Source: Arthrobacter sp. U41 (lineage in GTDB: Bacteria; Actinomycetota; Actinomycetes; Actinomycetales; Micrococcaceae). From it: a stretch of 64,000 nt of DNA. Where the stretch lies: the NCBI RefSeq assembly GCF_001750145.1, contig NZ_CP015732.1:3410001-3474000 (forward strand), given 5' to 3'. The notes beneath the pieces are model-generated. The model did not search any database and was not told where the DNA came from. It worked only from the letters and a program-made list of their open reading frames with translations. A program made the position numbers and the translations under genes. This document shows, in pieces, positions 34,907 to 41,563 of the stretch (the first letter of the stretch is position 1; the number at the start of each line of letters is the position of its first letter).

Positions 34907-35335
34907 CTAGCCGGCGTTGTCCTTCGCTTCCCGCAGCCAGTCCAGGACCTCAGCGTCGAGTTCGTCCGCCGTGTGCAGTTCCAGGTGGTGCATCCACACT
35001 CCCGGCGATGGATTCACCACCTCCTTGAACCGCTCGGGCTCAACGCGCCGCGGCAAGGCGATCGACAGCACTGCGGGCACCTCGGACTTCAGGTAGCGTC
35101 CGGGCCACCATAGGTACGCGAAGCCGCGTTTCCCCCGGAAGGCCACCTGGCTTTTTGTTGCCCGCACGGCGGGCGGGTCGGGCGCGGCCAGCATCCGCTC
35201 CACCGCACGGAACAGTTCCAGGCCGCGGGGGGAACCACTGAAAACCTGCTCCGGCGTCGATTCCTCCCTCACGCCCCGCGACACTGGGTCCCGCGGATGT
35301 CCAGCCTCGCGGCGACTGCCTCCCGGAGGTTTCAT
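34907..35335 (-). CDS. DUF5655 domain protein
   Basis: Protein of 142 residues and unknown biochemical role. The domain covers about residues 30-140: TPEQVFSGSPRGLELFRAVE, KSQVAFRGKRGFAYLWWP and the C-terminal VWMHHLELHTADELD. Such domains occur in phage and restriction-linked proteins as well as alone. ATG 35335 was chosen because the upstream open frame overlaps the promoter of the divergent SDR. No operon partner. Confidence 0.75.
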   Translation of the reverse strand: MKPPGGSRREAGHPRDPVSRGVREESTPEQVFSGSPRGLELFRAVERMLAAPDPPAVRATKSQVAFRGKRGFAYLWWPGRYLKSEVPAVLSIALPRRVEPERFKEVVNPSPGVWMHHLELHTADELDAEVLDWLREAKDNAG

Positions 35336-35481
35336 ACGGGCGAGCCTACGCCCGCTGGCGGGGCCGTCACTAGCGAGCTGCAGCTTCTTTGTGGAACTCG
35401 AACAACCGAAAACTCCTGCGCCGCTGGCATGATGGACTGCAGACTCACCGTTTTTGGACGTTTGGAACAAAAGGAGCTCGT

Positions 35482-36234
35482 ATGGGACTGCTGGACAACA
35501 AGACCGCAATCGTGACCGGTTCATCAAGGGGCATCGGCGCTGAAGTCGCCAAGTTCCTCGCCGCCGAGGGCGCCGCCGTCGTGATCAACTACCGCCAGAA
35601 GGCACCACGCGCCAACAAAGTCGTTGCGGAGATCGAGGCGGCAGGCGGCCGTGCCGTTGCCGTCGGCGCCGACCTCACCACCCAGGAAGGCGTTCAGGCC
35701 CTGGCCAGCGCCGCGATGGAAAACTTCGGCTCGCTCGACGTCCTGGTCCTCAACGCCTCCGGCGGGATGGAATCCGGCATGGAGCCGGACTACGCGCTCA
35801 AGCTCAACCGCGACGCCCAGGTCAACATGCTCAACGCCGCCGTCCCGCTGATGCCCGAGGGTTCCCGGGTGGTCTTCGTGACGAGCCACCAGGCCCACTT
35901 CATCAACACCGTGCCCACCATGCCGACCTACGAGCCCGTGGCACGCAGCAAGCGCGCCGGCGAGGATGCACTCCGCGAACTCGTTCCGAGCCTGGCCGAG
36001 AAGGGCATCTCCCTCGCCGTAGTCTCCGGCGACATGATCGAGGGCACCGTCACGGCCACCCTGCTGGACCGCTCCAACCCGGGCGCCATCGAGGCCCGCC
36101 GGGCCGAGGCCGGACGGCTGTACTCGGTCAAGGAATTCGCCGCGGAGGTCGCCAAGATGGTCACGGCCGACGTCGAGAGCGGGCACACCGAGTACGTCGG
36201 CGGGGCCGACTACTTCGACAAGGGAAACAACTAA
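35482..36234 (+). CDS. Short-chain dehydrogenase/reductase with atypical active site
   Basis: SDR of 250 residues with a normal cofactor loop VTGSSRGIGAEV and NYRQKAPRA, suggesting NADP preference. The serine region is VTSHQAHF. The usual YxxxK is not present: the sequence around the lysine is YEPVARSKRAGED, with Tyr seven instead of four residues before Lys. This form recurs in relatives I recognise, so it may be a distinct subfamily. ATG 35482 follows AAGGAG. A strong hairpin ends the transcript. Substrate unknown. Confidence 0.85.
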   Translation: MGLLDNKTAIVTGSSRGIGAEVAKFLAAEGAAVVINYRQKAPRANKVVAEIEAAGGRAVAVGADLTTQEGVQALASAAMENFGSLDVLVLNASGGMESGMEPDYALKLNRDAQVNMLNAAVPLMPEGSRVVFVTSHQAHFINTVPTMPTYEPVARSKRAGEDALRELVPSLAEKGISLAVVSGDMIEGTVTATLLDRSNPGAIEARRAEAGRLYSVKEFAAEVAKMVTADVESGHTEYVGGADYFDKGNN

Positions 36235-36258
36235 GCCTCAGCCCTAGGGGCGGAGCAC

Positions 36259-36292
36259 ACTGAAGGCCGGGGCAAGCGCCCCGGCCTTCAGT
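36259..36292. terminator. 15-bp perfect hairpin between SDR and serB
   Basis: ACTGAAGGCCGGGGC (36259-36273) and GCCCCGGCCTTCAGT (36278-36292) form a perfect stem with an AAGC loop, between two convergent genes. A typical bidirectional terminator. Confidence 0.85.
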
Positions 36293-36307
36293 ATGTCCGG
36301 TTCAGCC

Positions 36308-37213
36308 TCAGACGCCGGCGATGTGCCGGACGGCGTCGAGGTAGGGCAGGTTCACCGCGGCATCCGCGACCGCGCGGACCGCCGGTTTGGCGTTGAACGC
36401 CACCCCGATCCCCGCGGCGCCGAGCATGTCCAGATCGTTGGCGCCGTCGCCCACAGCAATCGTGTGTTCCATCGGGATGCCTTCCTTGGCGGCCCACTCG
36501 CGCAGGTACTTCTCCTTCGCCGCCCGGTCAATGACCTCGCCGATGACCTTTCCGGTCAGTGCCCCGTCGACGATTTCCAGTTCATTCGCGACCCAGTAGT
36601 CGAGCCCCAGGCCCTCGGCGATCGGCCGCAGGATCTGGTTGAAACCGCCGGAGACCACGGCCACCACGTGCCCGGCGGCCTGGAAGGCGGCCACGAGCTC
36701 CGCCGCCCCGAGGCTCAGTTTCACCTCGGCACGGACGGAGTCGACGACGTCGGCCGGCAGCCCGGCGAGCACCGCGACCCGCGCATGCAGGCTCTGGGCG
36801 AAGTCCAGCTCCCCGCGCATGGCAGCCTCGGTCACTGCCGTCACTTCTTCCCGCTTGCCGGCATAGGCGGCCAGGAGCTCGATCACTTCCTGTTGGATCA
36901 ACGTCGAATCCACGTCCATGATGAGCAGCTTCCGCCGCGCGCTGCGCAGGGCGGCCGGGACAATGGCTGTGTCCACACCTGCCGGACCATTGTCCGCCGC
37001 GGTCCGGCGGAGTTCGGCCAGCGCCGCCCCCTGGTCCGGTCCGGAGGCCAGGGCAATGCTTCCGTCCGCCGTATAGACCTCGAAGCGGGCGTCTCCGGTG
37101 CGGGTTTCCGCATCCAGCTCCAGCCCTGCTCCGGCGAGCAGCGACCGGAGCTGCTGCACCTCGGGACGGGTCAGTTTCGGGGCATAGCTCACTGCGGTCA
37201 GGTTCAGGCTCAT
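36308..37213 (-). CDS. serB: Phosphoserine phosphatase
   Basis: Last step of serine biosynthesis, hydrolysing O-phosphoserine. HAD-family protein of 301 residues. The nucleophile motif DVDSTL is at 100-105 (D100, D102), VVSGGFNQI holds motif II, and GDGANDLDML motif IV. The N-terminal ~90 residues form a regulatory region that resembles a single degenerate ACT-like domain. ATG 37213. Divergent from the ABC ATPase gene, the same neighbourhood as M. tuberculosis serB2-Rv3041c. Confidence 0.94.
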   Translation of the reverse strand: MSLNLTAVSYAPKLTRPEVQQLRSLLAGAGLELDAETRTGDARFEVYTADGSIALASGPDQGAALAELRRTAADNGPAGVDTAIVPAALRSARRKLLIMDVDSTLIQQEVIELLAAYAGKREEVTAVTEAAMRGELDFAQSLHARVAVLAGLPADVVDSVRAEVKLSLGAAELVAAFQAAGHVVAVVSGGFNQILRPIAEGLGLDYWVANELEIVDGALTGKVIGEVIDRAAKEKYLREWAAKEGIPMEHTIAVGDGANDLDMLGAAGIGVAFNAKPAVRAVADAAVNLPYLDAVRHIAGV

Positions 37214-37405
37214 GGCTGCAATCCTAGCGATCGGGCGGAGGGGGACCCGAATTCGTTGCGCTCAGGTGACGCCGGGCCGCGCCGGGGACAGCCCCGGCAG
37301 GACCGGCAGCCAGGCAGCCGTGCAGCGCGCACCCGGCGCGCACCCGGCACGGGCCCGGCACACCGGTTATCAGTCGCCCGCTGTTTTGTCCTAGTGTCTA
37401 CTCCT

Positions 37406-38191
37406 ATGAGTGATGTTCTTGAAATGGCCGCCGTCAGCGTTGTACGTGGGGCCAAGACCCTGCTGGACAAGGTCGACTGGCAGGTCAAGGAAGGCGAGCG
37501 TTGGGTGATCCTGGGCCCCAACGGCGCCGGCAAGACCACTCTGCTGCAGCTCGCGGCCGCGCGGATCCATCCCACCAGCGGTATGGCGGGCATTTTGGAG
37601 GAGATCCTGGGCGCCGTCGACGTCTTTGAACTCCGGCCCCGGATAGGCCTGTCCTCGGCCGCGCTGGCCAACCAGATCCCGGAGCACGAGAAGGTGCTCA
37701 ACGTGGTTGTGACAGCCGCTTACGGTGTTACCGGACGGTGGCGCGAGGGCTATGAGAAGGACGACGAACGTCGCGCCTTCGCCCTGCTTAACGAGTGGGG
37801 CATGGGGCCGCTGCTCAACCGTCCGTTCGCCTCGCTCTCCGAGGGGGAGCGTAAACGCGTCCAGATCGCCCGGGCCCTGATGACGGATCCCGAACTGCTG
37901 CTCCTCGACGAACCCGCTGCCGGCCTCGACCTGGCCGGCCGCGAGGATCTCGTGTACCGGCTCAGTGAACTGGCCCGCGACGACGCCGCCCCGGCCATCG
38001 TCCTGGTCACCCACCACCTCGAAGAGGTGCCGCCGGGCTTCACCCACGCCATGCTGCTGCGCGACGGCGGGGTAGTGGCCCAGGGCCCGATCACAGGCGT
38101 CCTCACGGCCGACAATCTCAGCGAGACTTTCGGGCTGCCGCTGGACGTCAGCGTCAGCGCCGGGCGGTACACGGCCACCGCGCGCCGCTGA
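37406..38191 (+). CDS. ABC transporter ATP-binding protein (Rv3041c-like)
   Basis: Single ABC domain of 261 residues. Walker A GPNGAGKTT, signature LSEGERKR (a variant with E for G), Walker B LLLLDEPAAGLD, and H-loop VTHHLEE. It resembles the ModF/YlmA type of ATPase. No permease gene is adjacent, so it may act with a distant partner or be non-transport. ATG 37406. The next gene, a TSUP permease, starts 18 bp downstream and is not an ABC component. Confidence 0.88.
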   Translation: MSDVLEMAAVSVVRGAKTLLDKVDWQVKEGERWVILGPNGAGKTTLLQLAAARIHPTSGMAGILEEILGAVDVFELRPRIGLSSAALANQIPEHEKVLNVVVTAAYGVTGRWREGYEKDDERRAFALLNEWGMGPLLNRPFASLSEGERKRVQIARALMTDPELLLLDEPAAGLDLAGREDLVYRLSELARDDAAPAIVLVTHHLEEVPPGFTHAMLLRDGGVVAQGPITGVLTADNLSETFGLPLDVSVSAGRYTATARR

Positions 38192-38209
38192 AAGGGCCGC
38201 TGACCGCGC

Positions 38210-38995
38210 GTGGAGTTCCTCAACAGTGTCTTCATTTTCTTCGCCGGGCTCTGGGCCGGCACCATCAACAGTGTGGTCGGTTCCGGCACCCTGGTGACCT
38301 TCCCGGTGCTGATCGCCCTCGGCTACGCGCCGGTCACGGCGTCCATCAGCAACGCGATGGGCCTGGTGTCCGGAAGCGCCGCCGGCGCCTGGGGCTACCG
38401 CAAGGAACTGACGGGACGCGGCAGGCAACTGCTCAAGCTTCTGCCCGCCTCGCTTCTGGGCGGCATCACCGGCGCCTATCTCCTGCTGCACCTGCCCGAG
38501 AAGGTCTTCCACTACGCAGCCCCCGCCCTGATTGTGCTCGCCCTGCTGATGGTGGTCTTCCAGCCCCGGCTGCAGCAGTGGGTCCGGAACCGCGAACAGA
38601 ACCCCGAACACGCCATCCGGGACCGCCGCCACGGCGTCACCCTCGTGGTCCTGGTCTACCTGGCGGGCATCTACGGCGGATACTTCGTCGCGGCGCAGGG
38701 CATCCTGCTGGTCGGGATCCTCGGGATCTTCATGACCGGGACCATCCAGAACGCCAACGCCATGAAGAACATCCTGGTGCTTGCCGTCAACGTCGTGGCG
38801 GGGGTCTCCTACCTGCTCTTCGCTTTCGGCCGGATCGACTGGGCCGTTGTTGGCTTGATTGCGGTGAGCTCGCTGATCGGCGGCGTGGTCGGCGCCAAGG
38901 TCGGCCGCCGGCTGTCCCCGGTGGTCCTGCGCGGTGTCATCATCGTCCTGGGGCTCGTTGCCCTGGGGTTCATGATCGCCAACCTGTTCAAATGA
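38210..38995 (+). CDS. TSUP/TauE-SafE family sulfite/sulfonate exporter
   Basis: Integral membrane protein of 261 residues with about eight helices in two repeats. FAGLWAGTINSVVGSGTLVTFP and the second-half YLAGIYGGYFVAAQGILL are the TSUP repeat motifs. Family members export sulfite or organosulfonates, or carry other anions; the substrate cannot be read from sequence. Start GTG 38210. Codirectional with the ABC ATPase and the following methyltransferase. Confidence 0.9.
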   Translation: MEFLNSVFIFFAGLWAGTINSVVGSGTLVTFPVLIALGYAPVTASISNAMGLVSGSAAGAWGYRKELTGRGRQLLKLLPASLLGGITGAYLLLHLPEKVFHYAAPALIVLALLMVVFQPRLQQWVRNREQNPEHAIRDRRHGVTLVVLVYLAGIYGGYFVAAQGILLVGILGIFMTGTIQNANAMKNILVLAVNVVAGVSYLLFAFGRIDWAVVGLIAVSSLIGGVVGAKVGRRLSPVVLRGVIIVLGLVALGFMIANLFK

Positions 38996-39039
38996 CCAGA
39001 TCCGTGACCCCTGGCCGCTTCCGCTGAAATGACCCGCCT

Positions 39040-39849
39040 GTGACCTTCCACCGCCTTGACTCCGCCGACGACCCCCGGGTCTCGGACTACACGCAGCTGA
39101 CGGATGTTCATCTGCGCAAGCTCCGGGAACCCGCCGAGGGCATGTACATCGCCGAGTCCTCCCGGGTGCTCCGCCGGGCCCTCGCGGCGGGGCACCAGCC
39201 GCGTTCCTTCTTCCTCGCCGAGAAATGGCTGGAGGACCTCTCGGACATCTTTGCGCAGTACCCGGACGTCCCCGTGTACATCGGTTCCGCCGCGCTCCTC
39301 GAGGAGATCACCGGCTTCCATCTGCACCGCGGTGCGATGGCGGCCATGCAGCGCCCGGAACCCGTGCCGTTGACCGGGCTTCTCGCCGGAGCCCGCCGGG
39401 TCGCCGTGCTGGAGGACATCGTGGACCACACCAACGTCGGCGCGATCTTCCGCTCCGCAGCGGCCCTGGGCATCGACGCCGTCCTGGTCTCGCCGCGCTG
39501 CGGGGATCCGCTGTACCGCCGCAGCGTCCGGGTCAGCATGGGCACGGTGTTCCAGGTGCCCTGGGCCCGGCTGGAGGACTGGCCGGGGGACCTGGAGGTG
39601 CTCCGCGGGCTGGGCTTCACCGTCGCCGCCCTGGAGCTCACGGACGACGCCGTGGACCTCGATGCGCTGGCCGCCCGCCAGCCCGAGAAACTCGCCCTGG
39701 TGCTGGGCACCGAGGGTGCGGGGATGAGCGCGGGAACCCTCGCCGCCGTCGACCTGGCCGTGAAGATTCCCATGCGCGCAGGCGTTGACTCGCTCAACGT
39801 CGCGGCGGCGTCCGCCGTCGCCTTCTGGGAGCTCCGTCCGCGCAACTGA
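39040..39849 (+). CDS. SpoU/TrmH-family RNA 2'-O-methyltransferase
   Basis: SPOUT methyltransferase of 269 residues acting on rRNA or tRNA with S-adenosylmethionine. The three motifs are present: NVGAIFRSAAALG, LGTEGAGMS and IPMRAGVDSLNVAAASAV. An N-terminal substrate-binding domain (about 1-100) precedes the knot domain. Start GTG 39040. Exact target nucleotide unknown. It follows the TSUP gene by 44 bp. Confidence 0.92.
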   Translation: MTFHRLDSADDPRVSDYTQLTDVHLRKLREPAEGMYIAESSRVLRRALAAGHQPRSFFLAEKWLEDLSDIFAQYPDVPVYIGSAALLEEITGFHLHRGAMAAMQRPEPVPLTGLLAGARRVAVLEDIVDHTNVGAIFRSAAALGIDAVLVSPRCGDPLYRRSVRVSMGTVFQVPWARLEDWPGDLEVLRGLGFTVAALELTDDAVDLDALAARQPEKLALVLGTEGAGMSAGTLAAVDLAVKIPMRAGVDSLNVAAASAVAFWELRPRN

Positions 39850-39986
39850 AACAGCGCCGCTGGCCAGGCGGCGGAGGCGCTGACTTTCCGCTATGATTGA
39901 TAGCTGGCCGTCCGGTCCATTCCGCCGGCCATCCCACTCATACCTGGCAGCTGGCAAAATCCAGTTGTGCGAACAAAGGTCCAATT

Positions 39987-40244
39987 ATGAAGTCTGATAC
40001 TCACCCGAAGTACGAAGCTGTTGTTTTCAACGACCTGGCTTCCGGCGTCAAGTTCCTGACCAAGTCCACCGTGTCTTCCAAGAAGACCATCGAGTGGGAA
40101 GACGGAAACACCTACCCGGTTATTGACGTCGAAATCTCCTCCGAGTCCCACCCGTTCTACACGGGCAAGCAGCGCATCATGGACTCTGCAGGCCGCGTCG
40201 AGCGCTTCAACGCTCGCTTCAAGGGCTTCGGCGGCAAGAAGTAA
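39987..40244 (+). CDS. rpmE2: Ribosomal protein bL31, type B (zinc-independent)
   Basis: 85-residue ribosomal protein without any cysteine, the form that lacks the zinc ribbon. It starts [16 protein letters not shown] and ends RFKGFGGKK. Type B copies often replace the zinc-binding L31 under zinc starvation through Zur control, but I see no Zur-like palindrome upstream. Expression may be constitutive here. A TATGAT at 39892 may be its -10 box. A clear intrinsic terminator follows. Confidence 0.95.
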   Translation: MKSDTHPKYEAVVFNDLASGVKFLTKSTVSSKKTIEWEDGNTYPVIDVEISSESHPFYTGKQRIMDSAGRVERFNARFKGFGGKK

Positions 40245-40267
40245 CTTCTTCCCCCAAGGTCTTCTGG

Positions 40268-40299
40268 AAAAGCCCGCACCGGTGACGGTGCGGGCTTTT
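40268..40299 (+). terminator. Intrinsic terminator of rpmE2
   Basis: AAAAGCCCGCACCG (40268-40281) and CGGTGCGGGCTTTT (40286-40299) pair around GTGA, followed by T. This is the best classical Rho-independent terminator in the window. Confidence 0.9.
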
Positions 40300-40368
40300 T
40301 GCGTCCCGGCCGGGCACTGCCGCGGCGTTGCGCCGTGCGGGCGGCCGCCGCGTGGCAGGATTAATGCC

Positions 40369-41475
40369 ATGACATCCCTTCTCCCGGCCCCCGGTTCCAG
40401 CAGCGCCGACGACGGCGGTGCCCGCCGCCACGGGGAGTACAAGGTTCCCGGCGGAAAACTCGTGGTGGCCGACGTCGAGGTGGTTGACGGCGTGCTTGCG
40501 AACGTCTCGCTCAGCGGGGACTTCTTCCTGGAGCCGGACGAGGCACTGCTCGAGATCAACCGGGCGCTCACCGGCCTTCCGGCCGATGCCGCCGCGGCGG
40601 ACATCTCGGCCGCGGTGGCAGCGGCCCTGCCCGCAGACGCCGTCCTGTTCGGCTTTTCCACGGATGCCGTGGCGGTCACCGTCCGGCGCGCCCTCGCGAA
40701 GGCCACCGGCTGGGCGGACCACCACTGGAACATCATCGCGCCCGCCGTGCTGCCCACCCACCTCAACGTCGCCCTGGACGAGGTCCTGACCGAAGAGGTC
40801 GGCGCGGGGCGCCGCAACCCCACCCTGCGCTTCTGGGACTGGGAGGAACCGTCCGTGGTGATCGGCAGCTTCCAGTCCGTCCGCAACGAACTGGACCCCG
40901 CCGGCGTCGAACGCCACGGCATCAGCGTCGTCCGCCGGATCAGCGGCGGGGGAGCGATGTTCATGGAGGCCGGCAACTGCATCACCTACTCGCTGTACCT
41001 GCCGCAGACCCTGGTGGACGGCATCAGCTTCGCCGACTCCTACACCTTCCTCGACGCCTGGGTGATGGCAGCCCTGGAGAAGATGGGGATCAGCGCCTTC
41101 TACGTGCCGCTCAATGACATCGCCACCGAGCACGGCAAGATTGGCGGCGCCGCGCAGAAGCGGCTCGCGAACGGCGGCATGCTGCACCACGTGACCATGA
41201 GCTACGACATCGACGCCGACAAGATGGTCGAGGTGCTGCGGATCGGCAAAGAGAAGCTCTCCGACAAGGGCACGCGGAGCGCCAAGAAGCGGGTGGATCC
41301 GCTCCGGCGGCAGACCGGACTGGCCCGGGCCGAGATCGTCGCGGCCATGATGGAGGTCTTCGCCGAACGCTATGCGGCGACGCCTTCGGAGCTGACCGAG
41401 GCTGAGCTGGCCGCGGCGCAGCACCGGGTGGAGGCAAAATTCGGCACTCCGGAGTGGCTGCACCGGGTCCCCTGA
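40369..41475 (+). CDS. lplA: Lipoate-protein ligase with accessory domain at the N-terminus
   Basis: Activates lipoate with ATP and attaches it to E2 and GcvH proteins. 368 residues. The catalytic biotin/lipoate ligase domain is at about 125-330: RRISGGGAMFMEAGN is the lipoyl-AMP loop and HGKIGGAAQKR carries the catalytic lysine. Residues ~22-100 (YKVPGGKLVVADVEV, SGDFFLEPDEALLEI) match the accessory domain that normally follows the catalytic domain, so the order is permuted. ATG 40369. It stands alone between the L31 terminator and a REP element. Confidence 0.9.
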   Translation: MTSLLPAPGSSSADDGGARRHGEYKVPGGKLVVADVEVVDGVLANVSLSGDFFLEPDEALLEINRALTGLPADAAAADISAAVAAALPADAVLFGFSTDAVAVTVRRALAKATGWADHHWNIIAPAVLPTHLNVALDEVLTEEVGAGRRNPTLRFWDWEEPSVVIGSFQSVRNELDPAGVERHGISVVRRISGGGAMFMEAGNCITYSLYLPQTLVDGISFADSYTFLDAWVMAALEKMGISAFYVPLNDIATEHGKIGGAAQKRLANGGMLHHVTMSYDIDADKMVEVLRIGKEKLSDKGTRSAKKRVDPLRRQTGLARAEIVAAMMEVFAERYAATPSELTEAELAAAQHRVEAKFGTPEWLHRVP

Positions 41476-41511
41476 GACCCTTAGCCCCGTCCACACCGCT
41501 ACACCCCGTCG

Positions 41512-41563
41512 ATTGCTCCGTAGCTGCCCTTTAGAGCGGCCAAAAGGGCGGTTACGGAGCAGC
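41512..41563. repeat. REP-like palindromic element, copy 2 (overlaps pepN stop)
   Basis: Arms ATTGCTCCGTAGCTGCCC (41512-41529) and GGGCGGTTACGGAGCAGC (41546-41563) are complementary at 14 of 18 positions. They share the TTGCTCCG/CGGAGCA ends and CCCTTTAG core with copy 1 at 17069-17120. The pepN stop codon (41552-41554) lies inside the right arm. Location between convergent lplA and pepN suggests terminator use. Confidence 0.75.

Noticed and set aside
39850..39986. A Zur box upstream of the zinc-independent L31 gene
   Set aside because: I looked for a TGAAAATNATTTTCA-like palindrome and found none, so zinc control is not claimed.
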